This document shows, one piece after another, positions 8,538 through 17,378 of a stretch of 64,000 nucleotides of DNA (position 1 is its first letter; each line of letters starts with the position of its first letter). Source of the DNA: Rhodococcus sp. 1163 (GTDB lineage Bacteria > Actinomycetota > Actinomycetes > Mycobacteriales > Mycobacteriaceae); assembly GCF_002091985.1 (NCBI RefSeq), contig NZ_MKKX01000003.1, forward strand, positions 1-64,000, read 5' to 3'. The notes below the pieces were generated by a model, which had not been told where the DNA came from, did no database searches, and saw only the letters and a list, made by a program, of their open reading frames with translations. The translations under genes and the position numbers were made by a program.

Positions 8538-8857
8538 CCGGCGCCAAGGTCGGACCCACCGTTAATCTGGCACTCCCTTCAAGCGAGGTCCTTGCGGGAT
8601 GCATGACGGTGTGGATCCCATTGCCCTTTGATCTCAGGCACAATCAAACATCCTGAAAGGACAGATCGGTCGATAGGCAGTCGGAAAGCGTGTCGGTGCG
8701 CGGTATCGCGACGCACACGGGGGTGAGCCCTGTTGCAACTCGGTTTCTTTGCTGGGCCGCATTGTGCTCTGCGTGATGGAGGGGACACCGCAGTCGGTGT
8801 TACTTTGGGTTACATTAAGATTTCGGTCATGAATGATTTCTCGGTAGGCGCTCTCGA
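8538..8857. other. Intergenic stretch without a recognisable gene
   Basis: About 320 bases between the IS256 remnant and the mce gene. No frame here has a recognisable product. The last 60 bases are less G+C rich and probably hold the promoter of the mce gene. Confidence 0.4.
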
Positions 8858-10216
8858 ATGATCGACTCTCCGTCGCTGCTCAAACGGCGCCTGCTTGGGC
8901 TCGCGTTGATGCTGATGATCATCTTGTTCGTGGGATGGTCGATCACCTCGTACAACAAGACGTTCAAGAAGGTCGTCAGTATCGATCTCGTGACCGATTC
9001 GGTCGGCAACGCCTTGCCGTCCAACGCAGACGTCAAGGTTCGTGGCCTCATCGTCGGTGAGGTGCGTTCGGCGTCCACCGAAGCCGGAGTCGTCACCGCA
9101 CATGTGGCGATCGATCCGGACAAGGCGGAGTTGATCCCGTCGAACACCACAGCTCGGCTGCTTCCGAAGACGTTGTTCGGTGAGCGGTACGTATCGCTGA
9201 TAGTCCCGCCAGGTGATACAGCGTCGCCGATTACCAACGGCACCGTGTTGAGGCAGGACGCCAGCGGCAATGCGATCGAGGTCGGGCAATTGCTCGACAA
9301 TCTGCTTCCGTTGCTCGAAGCGATTCCGCCGCAGGACCTGGCGAGTACGCTCGGTGCGTTGACGCAGGGGTTGAGCGGGCGCGGTGAACAGCTCGGCTTC
9401 ACGATCGACCGGCTGGAAAACATCTTCAAAGGCTTGAACACCGAACTCCCGAACATTCAGCAGGGTCTGCGTGGCCTCGCCGACTTCTCCGAGACCTATT
9501 CCGATGCGGCTCCGCAGCTGATCGACGCTCTCGACAATCTCAGCGTCACCGGAAACACGTTGGTAGAACAGCGTCCTGCGGTGGATACGTTGATTTCCTC
9601 GTTGACGTCGACCAGTTCGAGTACAGCCGATTTCCTCCAGGCCAACTCGTCGAATCTGATCAATATTGCTGCCGATTCGAGGGAGGCACTGGGATTGCTG
9701 GCAGAGTATTCGCCGTCGTTCGGATGCACATTCGCGCAGTTCGTTCCAATTGTGGCGCGCGCGCAGGAGGTCATCGGTGTCGGTGACGAATATCGAGGCA
9801 TCAACGTCTCGATGCCGTTGGTCAACCCTAGAGGAAAATATCTGCCCAATCAGGATGAACCCCGATTGTTCGACGACCGTGGACCGCACTGTTACACCCC
9901 GGCGGACACTGTCGCGGGAGAGTTCTTCCCCCAGTACCCGGGTGGTTCGGCGAACGACGGTTCCTACCAGGTTCCATCGAGAAATTCAGGGCCGCAGGAT
10001 GTTCCGGAGCTACCGTCCCCTCAGTACTCAGTAGTCCCCGAAGCAGCGAGGACAGGCGAGGTGACTGCCGCGAGTTACGAGGGTTCCGATTTCGAGCGCG
10101 ACACCCTGGCCGTGATCTACGGCCAGGCAGGGGGAGTGGCCCCGGATGAGATTCCCTCGTGGACGACGACTTTGGGAGCACCGGCATTGAGGGGGAATCA
10201 AGTGTCTGTGAGGTGA
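8858..10216 (+). CDS. Orphan MCE family protein (MceA-like)
   Basis: A 452-residue protein with one N-terminal transmembrane segment (about residues 12-30) followed by an MlaD/MCE domain (about 38-115; VDVKVRG-like NADVKVRGLIVGEV). A helical, coiled MCE C-terminal region follows, and a Pro/Ser-rich tail. Such proteins form hexameric periplasmic lipid channels driven by YrbE permeases and an ATPase. Here no yrbE gene and none of the other five mce genes is present, and the neighbourhood is full of remnants. It may be the survivor of a decayed operon or may join subunits encoded elsewhere. A GGTAGG upstream is a weak ribosome-binding site. Confidence 0.85.
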   Translation: MIDSPSLLKRRLLGLALMLMIILFVGWSITSYNKTFKKVVSIDLVTDSVGNALPSNADVKVRGLIVGEVRSASTEAGVVTAHVAIDPDKAELIPSNTTARLLPKTLFGERYVSLIVPPGDTASPITNGTVLRQDASGNAIEVGQLLDNLLPLLEAIPPQDLASTLGALTQGLSGRGEQLGFTIDRLENIFKGLNTELPNIQQGLRGLADFSETYSDAAPQLIDALDNLSVTGNTLVEQRPAVDTLISSLTSTSSSTADFLQANSSNLINIAADSREALGLLAEYSPSFGCTFAQFVPIVARAQEVIGVGDEYRGINVSMPLVNPRGKYLPNQDEPRLFDDRGPHCYTPADTVAGEFFPQYPGGSANDGSYQVPSRNSGPQDVPELPSPQYSVVPEAARTGEVTAASYEGSDFERDTLAVIYGQAGGVAPDEIPSWTTTLGAPALRGNQVSVR

Positions 10217-10995
10217 GCGGAATGCCCATCGCCAGAGGTGAAGGCGGGAAGCAAACAGACGATACAAACTTTACTTCGGCATCTCGGGCGCCCTATTTCG
10301 CGACAGGATCGGCGATATGATCGCGCCTGCCGTCGCCGTCATTGCTCAGATATGAGAGCCGATATCGATCGAGCCACCGGAACCGTCCTGGGCGCGGTGG
10401 ATCGGTTGGGCGCGTCGCCTCGCCGGCCCCCTGACCGGCGCCGCGGCGACGAAGCGTGATCGTCCATCACCTGCTCCTTGCGCAGGCCACGCAACGCCTC
10501 GATCCGCTGGTTGGGTACAAATACTCGCTCGGTCAGTGACAGGTCCCAGTTGCTGCCGCGGACGTCGGGTTGCAGACGACGTGACCGCTCCAGCAGGTAG
10601 ATGACGGGGCCCGTGCGATCGAGATCGAGTGCACGGAGAGCAGCCCCCACCAGCGAGTTTGCTGGTTCGGCCCGCAACACCGGGCAGGGCAAGCTGCGGA
10701 ACTCGAAGGATTGCACGCCGGTGTCTTGCCGTGAGGCCGGTTTATGGACTGGTTGACTTGTTCGCCGGGTGTGCCGGTACCGTCGATGATCTGGTTTCAG
10801 AAAATTTCGGACTTTCTGCCAGCGACTGCAGCTCTGATCGCTGCGCCACTTACGCCCTGTTCGATCAATCCTAGATCACAGCTGGGATGACAGGGTGGAC
10901 AACGCGTTGCGTCACAGAGGGGAGTTCGGTCTGCTGATCACCGAGCGGATGGAAAGCTCGAAGCCCGCAAGTAGCTCGAGCCTTCCCGTCGCCAG
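10217..10995. other. Gene-poor stretch after the mce gene
   Basis: About 780 bases with no recognised gene. The expected next mce gene (mceB) is absent. The only frame with coding character is the minus-strand one at 10339-10716, listed separately with low confidence. Confidence 0.45.
10339..10716 (-). CDS. Possible hypothetical protein or gene fragment
   Basis: A 125-residue minus-strand frame whose first 90 codons have the strong third-position G/C preference of real genes here. It includes SLVGAALRALDLDRTGPVIY and a segment rich in Arg/Leu. The last 35 residues are low-complexity Arg/Ser/Pro and look non-coding. I do not recognise a family. It may be the remnant of a longer gene, in keeping with the decayed surroundings. 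Confidence 0.25.
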   Translation of the reverse strand: MQSFEFRSLPCPVLRAEPANSLVGAALRALDLDRTGPVIYLLERSRRLQPDVRGSNWDLSLTERVFVPNQRIEALRGLRKEQVMDDHASSPRRRSGGRRGDAPNRSTAPRTVPVARSISALISEQ

Positions 10996-11226
10996 TTAGG
11001 GGAAGAAGGCAATCGGCGGAGTTCCAGTGCCGCACGCCGTGTTTCCGATGGCGGCGGATCCGCACTGAGTGAAGGCGGCCAGGACAGTCGACCAGGCAGG
11101 AAGTGCACCATAGAACGGCCCGCCCATTTCGGCACTGCCGGTGCCTATCGGTGCTGCGATGGCTGCGGCGGGAGAGCCGAGCGCAACCGCTCCGGTGATG
11201 AGGAATACTGCGGCGAATCTTTCCAT
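10996..11226 (-). CDS. Small secreted protein
   Basis: 76 residues starting at an ATG. The first 25 form a clear signal peptide: one Arg, a hydrophobic core and an Ala-rich AAAIAAP cleavage region. The mature part is about 50 residues with two Cys (CGSAAIGNTAC) that could form a disulphide, and a hydrophobic end. No family recognised. It resembles the many short, exported, single-disulphide proteins of mycolata with unknown roles. Confidence 0.55.
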   Translation of the reverse strand: MERFAAVFLITGAVALGSPAAAIAAPIGTGSAEMGGPFYGALPAWSTVLAAFTQCGSAAIGNTACGTGTPPIAFFP

Positions 11227-11488
11227 GTGAATAACCGATCGATTGGCGGATCACGCGACCCGATGCGCAGGCTATCTCACCATTCTCGCAGTTGGTGGAT
11301 GACGCACGAGAAGCCCGCTACACGCAGCTATGCCCGTGATGATCACGCCCGGTCTGCCGAAGTTCCCAATGAGCCAATCGATTTCGCTCTCTCGCGACAG
11401 TGGAATGAACTTGGCTGGCCTGGGTCAAGGGTTGCCAAAGGGGGCGTCTGATCGAGAACGTGCAGCAGGCAAGGATGCTGGTGCCGCT

Positions 11489-11878
11489 CTACTCGAATGT
11501 CCAGGGAGCCAACACCACCAGCCACCCGTCCGGGTCCTCGAACAACACGGCACCGCGGTCCGTCCAATATGGGTTGGCGGCTACAACCGGGGTCTGACCG
11601 TGATCGGCGAAACGCTTGCATGCGGCCGCCAAGGCTTCCGGTCCACTGAGGTAGAGAACCAGCTGATTCTCAGGGTTCCGCTCAGGAATACGTGGAGATT
11701 CGCCGAACTGCAGTAACTCCATGTGAACGGGGGCGCCCGGCAAACCGAATACGACTCCGTCGTATCCGCTGTGATTTCGCCACTGCGCCAGAACCCGTAG
11801 TCCGACAATGTCGCGGTAGAAAACGAGTACCTCTTCGTAGTTGGCGGTGGGACGCGCAAAATCGAACTGCGCCGACAT
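11489..11878 (-). CDS. VOC (glyoxalase/bleomycin-resistance) family protein
   Basis: 129 residues from the ATG at 11878; the longer in-frame start would run over the divergent reductase gene. It has the paired beta-alpha-beta-beta-beta modules of the VOC fold: FYRDIVGLRV near residue 20, MELLQF near 53-58 and the typical end FEDPDGWLVVL. The Glu residues in MELLQF and FEDPDGW could help bind a metal. The substrate cannot be predicted. It is divergent from the RibD-type reductase, 159 bases apart. Confidence 0.8.
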   Translation of the reverse strand: MSAQFDFARPTANYEEVLVFYRDIVGLRVLAQWRNHSGYDGVVFGLPGAPVHMELLQFGESPRIPERNPENQLVLYLSGPEALAAACKRFADHGQTPVVAANPYWTDRGAVLFEDPDGWLVVLAPWTFE

Positions 11879-12037
11879 CAAGATGAGCGGGCCAGGGCGG
11901 AGCCATTTGCGTACTATCCCACGGGTCGTTGGCGAGCACAGGGGCAAACGATTTTCAGGCTGCGATGAAGAGTCGGTTGAGAACTGGCGATGTGCGGATC
12001 CCGATGAGTTTTGCCCGCCGGTGCAGTCTTCAGTTGC

Positions 12038-12598
12038 ATGGGAAAACTCAGCTATAGCTTCAACGTATCGGTGGATGGGTATATCGCCGACGCCCAAGGC
12101 AGCATCGACTGGTCCGATCCGAGCGAAGAACTGCATCAATACTGGAACGATCTCGAGCGGGAGACTGCCTTGTCGTTCTATGGGCGGCGGCTCTACGAAT
12201 TGATGTCCGCGTTCTGGCCGACCGCCGACAAGTCCCCGGACGCTAGCCCGACTATCGTCGACTTCGCCCACATCTGGTGCAACATGCCCAAGGTCGTGTT
12301 CTCGCGCACCCTGGAGTCCGTCGACTGGAACTCTCGCCTCGAACGCGGCGACCCGGTCGAGGTGGTGAGGAAGCTGAAAGCCGAAACCGACGGCAGGTTG
12401 GAGGTGGCCGGCGCGACCCTGGCTGCACCTATCGTGCAGGCGGGACTGGTGGACGAGTACCGGATCGTGATCTCGCCCATCGCAGTCGGCGGCGGAATAC
12501 CGTTCTTTCCGACCCTGCCGTCCTGGATCTCGCTGCGACTGGTGGAGAACCGCACCTTCCCCGGAGGCGCGGTCTTGCTGCGCTACGAGGCGAAGTAG
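12038..12598 (+). CDS. RibD C-terminal/dihydrofolate reductase family protein
   Basis: 186 residues from the ATG at 12038. An upstream TTG at 12011 is also in frame, but the family begins with a strand like KLSYSFNVSVDGYIAD. Landmarks are SVDGYIAD near residue 10, a FYGRRLYELM segment near 50, VVFSRTL near 90, and AGATLAAPIVQAGLVDEY with IAVGGGIPFF. This is the NADPH-dependent reductase fold seen in many stand-alone actinobacterial proteins. The true substrate of these stand-alone members is unknown. Confidence 0.82.
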   Translation: MGKLSYSFNVSVDGYIADAQGSIDWSDPSEELHQYWNDLERETALSFYGRRLYELMSAFWPTADKSPDASPTIVDFAHIWCNMPKVVFSRTLESVDWNSRLERGDPVEVVRKLKAETDGRLEVAGATLAAPIVQAGLVDEYRIVISPIAVGGGIPFFPTLPSWISLRLVENRTFPGGAVLLRYEAK

Positions 12599-12733
12599 CT
12601 GAAAACTCCGTCGTCATCGGGTGAACCGTGCGACAACCGATCTGGCCCGCGACCCGGAACTCCTTCATCGGGAGTGGTTGAATCGTCTCCAATGCTGGGT
12701 GGATCCGTCCGCCCTGAATCGAGAGGTCGCATC

Positions 12734-13762
12734 ATGCATGTTGGCGTTGACAGCTTCGTCTCCTCTGTGACAGATCCGACGGACGGTCGGGTGATCGGGC
12801 CGGCCGAGCGGATGGGGCACCTGCTGGAAGAAATCGCCCTTGCTGACCAGGTCGGGCTGTACTCGTTTGGGATCGGCGAGCATCACCGCAGCGAGTACTA
12901 CGACTCGGCACCGTCGATCATTTTGGCCGCCGCGGCCGCTCGAACAGAACGGATCCGCCTCGGTAGTGCGGTCAAGGTGCTCAGCGCAGATGATCCTGTC
13001 CGGGTGTTCCAAGAGTTCGCCACTCTGGATCTGATTTCGAAGGGCCGGATCGACCTGGTCGTAGGACGCGGGTCCTTCACCGAGTCCTTTCCGCTGTTCG
13101 GGCTCGATTTCGCCGACTACGACTCTCTCTTTACCGAGAAGTTGGAACTATTACTGCAGATCCGCGACAACGTCGAGGTCACGTGGTCCGGTCGGCATCG
13201 CCCACCATTGGTCCAGCAGAGCATCTACCCCCGGCCGGTGCAGGATCCTTTGCCGATCTGGGTCGGCGTCGGTGGAACCCCTGAGTCGTTCGCGCGCGCA
13301 GGCATGCTGGGATTGCCTTTGATGATCGCGATCATCGGAGGTGAGCCGCGCCAGTTCGCCCCGCTCGTAGACCTGTACCGACGCGCAGGAGCCCAGGCCG
13401 GTCATGCCCCGGAGAAGCTGCAGGTGGGGCTGCACGTATTCGGCTTCGTCGCCGAGACCACGAAGGTGGCAGCAGACACAATTTTCCCCGGCTGGAACGA
13501 AATGTTCACCAAAATCTCCCGAGAGCGCGGTTTCGCCCGGCCGACCCGCCAGCAGTTCGACGCCACATCCGGGCCCGACGGTGCCTTCTTCATGGGAGAC
13601 CCGCAGACGGTGGCCGAAAAGATCCTGCGGGTCGGGGAACAGTTGGGCGGCGTCGACCGGTTGTCGCTGCAGATGACGAACCCGCGGCTCGCCCATGGTG
13701 ACTTGCTCCGCGGGATCGAGTTACTCGGCACCGAGGTCGCCCCTCTGGTGGCGAAAGCCTGA
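12734..13762 (+). CDS. LLM class flavin-dependent oxidoreductase
   Basis: 342 residues from the ATG at 12734, preceded by GAGAGG with a seven-base spacer, which decides this start over an in-frame ATG 60 bases upstream. It has the luciferase-like TIM-barrel pattern: FGIGEHHRSEYYDSAP near residues 45-60, RIRLGSAVKVLSADDP near 75-90, GRGSFTESFPLFG near 115, and a C-terminal FMGDPQTVAEKI. The enzyme probably uses FMN (or F420) to oxidise or reduce an unknown organic substrate. Confidence 0.88.
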   Translation: MHVGVDSFVSSVTDPTDGRVIGPAERMGHLLEEIALADQVGLYSFGIGEHHRSEYYDSAPSIILAAAAARTERIRLGSAVKVLSADDPVRVFQEFATLDLISKGRIDLVVGRGSFTESFPLFGLDFADYDSLFTEKLELLLQIRDNVEVTWSGRHRPPLVQQSIYPRPVQDPLPIWVGVGGTPESFARAGMLGLPLMIAIIGGEPRQFAPLVDLYRRAGAQAGHAPEKLQVGLHVFGFVAETTKVAADTIFPGWNEMFTKISRERGFARPTRQQFDATSGPDGAFFMGDPQTVAEKILRVGEQLGGVDRLSLQMTNPRLAHGDLLRGIELLGTEVAPLVAKA

Positions 13763-13778
13763 CTTTCCGGGCCACACA

Positions 13779-14444
13779 TCACTGATCGCGCTGATGTCGG
13801 GCGGACGCGTCGGCGAGGGTGGCGCGGACTTCGTCGTCGGTGGTTTGCTCGAATTGTGTGTACGACGCTCCCACCCCGAAGAACCGGGCAGGTGTGGAGA
13901 CGCACACGAACTCGTCGACCAATTCTTGGAACAGACCGCGGCTCGACGCCGGAGCCACGGGAACGGCCGCAACGACGTGGGTGGCGCCGTAGCGATGCAC
14001 AACCTCGAGCGCCACTCGCATGGTTGCTCCGGTAGCGACACCATCGTCGACGAGGATCACCGACCTCCCGTCGATCCGAGCAGGCGGTGCGTTTCCGCGG
14101 TAGAGCTGTTCACGACGCTTCAGCTCGCGGGTTTCGTCGGCGACCACCTGTTGCAGCTCAAGCGATTTCACCTTCTCGAAGCGGATCACGTCTTCGTTGA
14201 TCACCATGGCTCCACCGCCGGCTATGGCTCCCATCGCCAGCTCGGGGTGCCTGGGTACGCCGAGCTTGCGGACGACGAGAACGTCCAACTGCGCGTGCAA
14301 TGCCGTAGCGACTTCGGCGGCGACCGGAACTCCGCCTCGCGGCAAGGCGAGCACCAGCACGTCGTCGGGGAACTCATTGGGGTCGAGGAGGACCGACAAC
14401 GCCTGCCCGGCGTCGGCTCGGTCGCGGAACGTTCTCGTCCCCAT
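13779..14444 (-). CDS. Phosphoribosyltransferase family protein
   Basis: 221 residues. LALPRGGVPVAAEVA near residue 32 and the PRPP loop SVILVDDGVATGATM near 128-142 define a type I PRTase fold, of the stand-alone group common in actinobacteria and often found near stress genes. The base or other acceptor is unknown. It lies 62 bases downstream of the fadD gene on the same strand. Confidence 0.85.
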   Translation of the reverse strand: MGTRTFRDRADAGQALSVLLDPNEFPDDVLVLALPRGGVPVAAEVATALHAQLDVLVVRKLGVPRHPELAMGAIAGGGAMVINEDVIRFEKVKSLELQQVVADETRELKRREQLYRGNAPPARIDGRSVILVDDGVATGATMRVALEVVHRYGATHVVAAVPVAPASSRGLFQELVDEFVCVSTPARFFGVGASYTQFEQTTDDEVRATLADASARHQRDQ

Positions 14445-14506
14445 GCCGAACAGTTACCCACGGCATCGAGGCACAAACGCGTCGTACCCGCGGTTCTTTC
14501 CGGCGT

Positions 14507-16132
14507 TCAGGCCGTGGACTTCCTGAGCTCGAATTTCAGTATCTTGCCCGTCGGCGTACGGGGGAGGTCCAGTGGAAAAACGATCTCGTCGGGGACTTTG
14601 AACTTCGCGAGACGGCCGCGGGTGTACTCGATCAATTCTTCGGCGCTGACGTCGGCATCCTTCTTCTTGATCACGAATGCTTTGGGGCGTTCTCCCCACT
14701 TCGGGTGCGGGACGCCGATGACGGCGGCTTCCAGAACCGCTGGGTGGGACATGAGGGCTTGCTCGATCTCCACGGTCGAAATGTTCTCGCCGCCCGAAAT
14801 GACGATGTCCTTGGCGCGATCTTTGACCTGGATGTAGCCGTCCGGGTGCATTACCCCGAGGTCGCCGCTGTGGAACCAGCCGCCCGCGAACGCTTCCGCT
14901 GTGGCTTTCGGATCCCGGTAATAACCGAGCATGACGTTGTTGCCACGAAGGACGATTTCACCCATCGTCTGTCCGTCGGCCGCGACGTCGTTCATTTCGG
15001 GATCGACGACGCGTGCGTCCTCGGCTTGAATCATCCCGACGCCCTGTCTGGACATCAGCTCGGCGCGCTCGTCGGACTTCAGGTCGCGCCAATCGTCCTG
15101 AACTTCGCAGATCGTGTACGGCCCGTAGACCTCGGTCAGCCCGTACACGTGGACGACGGTGATTCCGAGTCCTTCGAGTTTGGCGATGATGCTCGGCGCT
15201 GGTGGCGCTCCGGCGGTGGTGATGTGCAGGGCGTCCACGTGATGTGCTTGGGGTGCTTCGGCGATGGTCGAACAGACAACCGGCGCGCCGCACAGGTGCG
15301 TGACGCCGACATTGTCGATGGCATCCCACACTGCGTCGGCGCGAACCGCGCGCAGACAGACGTGGGTCGCGGCGGCCTGAGTGACGGCCCAGGGTGTGCA
15401 CCATCCGTTGCAATGAAACATCGGGAGGGTCCACAGATACTTGGTCGAGCCGGTGAAACCGTTGTGGAACGTCTCGCCGAGCGAATTGAGGTAGGCGCCA
15501 CGATGGGTGTACATCACGCCCTTGGGCTTGCCTGTGGTTCCGGAGGTGTAATTGATTGCTATGACTTGCTGTTCGTCCTCTACGCCCCACACCAACGGCG
15601 GTGCATCGACCAGGTTGCCGGCCTCGGCGAGAAGGTCTGAATACTGCCCGGTGACAACACCTTCCGGAACGGTGGGGGGAGCGATCGTGGAGTCGGGGAT
15701 CTCGATTATTTCCTGCAGCGACGGCACTGCAGCGATGGCACCGGAGGCGGATCCGACCAACTCCGAATCGACGAACAAGATCTTGGTGCCGGAGTGGTCG
15801 AGGATGTAGTCGAGTTCGCTGCCTGTCAGGCGCGAGTTGAGTGCAACGAGGACGCCACCTGCCAGGGGAACGGCGAAGTGCGCAAACAGCATTTCCGGGG
15901 TGTTGGGACTGAGGTATGCGATGCGGTCGCCGGGCTCGATGCGGCTCGACAGGACGCGGGCGAGACGGTCGACCTCGTCACCGAATTGTTTGTAGGTATA
16001 GCGGCGGTCGCCGTGAATCACAGCCACCCGATTCGGGAATACGCTCGCCGAACGAGCCAAGAAACGCAACGGGCTCAACGGTGTGTTGTTGGCGGACGAC
16101 AGTTCGGTGGACGACAGTGTCGAATCGAGCAT
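14507..16132 (-). CDS. Fatty-acid-CoA ligase (FadD-type AMP-binding enzyme)
   Basis: 541 residues with the full adenylate-forming pattern: INYTSGTTGKPKGVMYTH near residue 193-210, VYGLTEVYGPYTICE near 318, WFHSGDLGVMHPDGYIQVKDR near 420, and the catalytic Lys in PTGKILKFELRK at the end. It converts a medium- or long-chain acid to its CoA ester; the WTLPMFHCNGWC segment is typical of this subgroup. It stands upstream of the phosphoribosyltransferase and is divergent from the universal stress protein. Confidence 0.9.
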   Translation of the reverse strand: MLDSTLSSTELSSANNTPLSPLRFLARSASVFPNRVAVIHGDRRYTYKQFGDEVDRLARVLSSRIEPGDRIAYLSPNTPEMLFAHFAVPLAGGVLVALNSRLTGSELDYILDHSGTKILFVDSELVGSASGAIAAVPSLQEIIEIPDSTIAPPTVPEGVVTGQYSDLLAEAGNLVDAPPLVWGVEDEQQVIAINYTSGTTGKPKGVMYTHRGAYLNSLGETFHNGFTGSTKYLWTLPMFHCNGWCTPWAVTQAAATHVCLRAVRADAVWDAIDNVGVTHLCGAPVVCSTIAEAPQAHHVDALHITTAGAPPAPSIIAKLEGLGITVVHVYGLTEVYGPYTICEVQDDWRDLKSDERAELMSRQGVGMIQAEDARVVDPEMNDVAADGQTMGEIVLRGNNVMLGYYRDPKATAEAFAGGWFHSGDLGVMHPDGYIQVKDRAKDIVISGGENISTVEIEQALMSHPAVLEAAVIGVPHPKWGERPKAFVIKKKDADVSAEELIEYTRGRLAKFKVPDEIVFPLDLPRTPTGKILKFELRKSTA

Positions 16133-16218
16133 CGGGTGAGACCTTTCGAAAAGCGATAGTCTTTCTGACGCGCACTACAGGTTACCGTTGACGCTATCCA
16201 CAGCAGGGAGAACGCCGC

Positions 16219-16236
16219 TACCCCCGAAAGTGGGTA
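16219..16236. promoter_or_regulatory. Short inverted repeat upstream of the stress gene
   Basis: TACCC and GGGTA flank eight bases in the 265-base divergent gap between fadD and the universal stress gene. It could be a regulator site. It does not match the DevR/DosR dimer consensus well, although the gene pair it precedes is in the DosR regulon in mycobacteria. Confidence 0.25.
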
Positions 16237-16397
16237 TTGGGCGGTGTACAAGAGGGATCGTGAAATCCGTCGTCGACGGTTTCCGCAACGCCGATACATC
16301 AAAGGACTTTGTGCTCTCGTCTGCGTAACTCACCCGTGCAATCGTGGTGATCATAGGCGGTGAGTCGCCGCACCCTTTTATCTGTCGGGAGGCTGAC

Positions 16398-17282
16398 ATG
16401 GTCTTGGCGAATCATCAGGAAATCGTTGTCGGAGTTGATGGTTCACCCACCAGTATGGCCGCGGCTCTGTGGGCCGCAGCCATGGCGGACCGTTTGGATT
16501 CTCCGCTGCACATCGCGTGCGCGGTGCAGGAACCGACGTTCTACATGGCCGAGTCCGTCATGGTGATACCCGAGGAAGTGTGGGAGCAGCAGCGTCGTAC
16601 CGCCGAGGAGATTGTCGACGAGGCAGCGAAAGCCATCCTCGAGCGACATCCGTACCTCAGCGTGGCCACACATGTCGACGCTGTGCCGCCCGCTGAAATG
16701 CTGGTCGACCTGTCGGCTTCGGCACGGTTGATGGTGGTCGGTAGCTCCGGGACAGGCCTTGTGCTGTCGACTTTGCTGGGAAGCACCGCCAAGGTGGTGG
16801 CCGACACGGCAGCGTGCCCTGTCGTCGTGTGGCGTGAAGGTACTGGAGACCCGAACTCGCCGATCGTGGTCGGAATCGACGGCAGCGCCACGAGTGCCGC
16901 TGCGATAGCGATGGCCTTCGAAATAGCCTCGCGGCTGGAGGTGCCACTCATTGCTGCGCATGTGTGGAGTGCTGCATCCCAGGCGGGAGGCGTCACATTG
17001 CCGCTCCTCATCGACTGGGCGGCCATCGAAAAGGAGGAGTCGGTCCTCCTCGCCGAAAGCCTCGCGGGGTGGGTGGCGAAGTACCCGGACGTCGTAGTCG
17101 AACGTGTTCTCCGACAGAGCAACCCCGCGCACACTCTCGTCGACCTGTCCGAGCACGCCCAACTCGTTGTGGTGGGAAGCAGAGGACGAGGTCCGGTGCG
17201 AAGCGCCCTACTGGGATCTACCAGTAGCAATCTCACACACCACGCGCGCTGCCCAGTCATGATCTGCCGCGTGCACTCGTGA
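16398..17282 (+). CDS. Tandem universal stress protein
   Basis: 294 residues from the ATG at 16398, preceded by CGGGAGG with a five-base spacer; this decides against an in-frame GTG at 16344. Two Usp domains follow each other (about 1-147 and 153-294). Both keep the ATP-binding G-x2-G-x9-G(S/T) pattern, in GSSGTGLVLSTLLGSTA and GSRGRGPVRSALLGSTS. It is most like mycobacterial Rv2005c-type proteins. As in M. tuberculosis it precedes a HAD-GH65 fusion gene, supporting a shared dormancy or energy-stress role. Confidence 0.9.
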   Translation: MVLANHQEIVVGVDGSPTSMAAALWAAAMADRLDSPLHIACAVQEPTFYMAESVMVIPEEVWEQQRRTAEEIVDEAAKAILERHPYLSVATHVDAVPPAEMLVDLSASARLMVVGSSGTGLVLSTLLGSTAKVVADTAACPVVVWREGTGDPNSPIVVGIDGSATSAAAIAMAFEIASRLEVPLIAAHVWSAASQAGGVTLPLLIDWAAIEKEESVLLAESLAGWVAKYPDVVVERVLRQSNPAHTLVDLSEHAQLVVVGSRGRGPVRSALLGSTSSNLTHHARCPVMICRVHS

Positions 17283-17378
17283 AACCTCGTGGTGCATCTC
17301 CGTTGGTATTCCGCGCGGAAAAAGCAGGCACCCCATAGAGTTCCGCATGGCGACCGTCGATTCGGGCATCGAGTCGCC

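Noticed and set aside
16219-16397. A DevR/DosR box before the universal stress gene
   Set aside because: An AGGACTTT at about 16303-16310 matches one half of the consensus, but the second half (GTGCTC) does not. Regulation by DosR is plausible from the mycobacterial relatives only.
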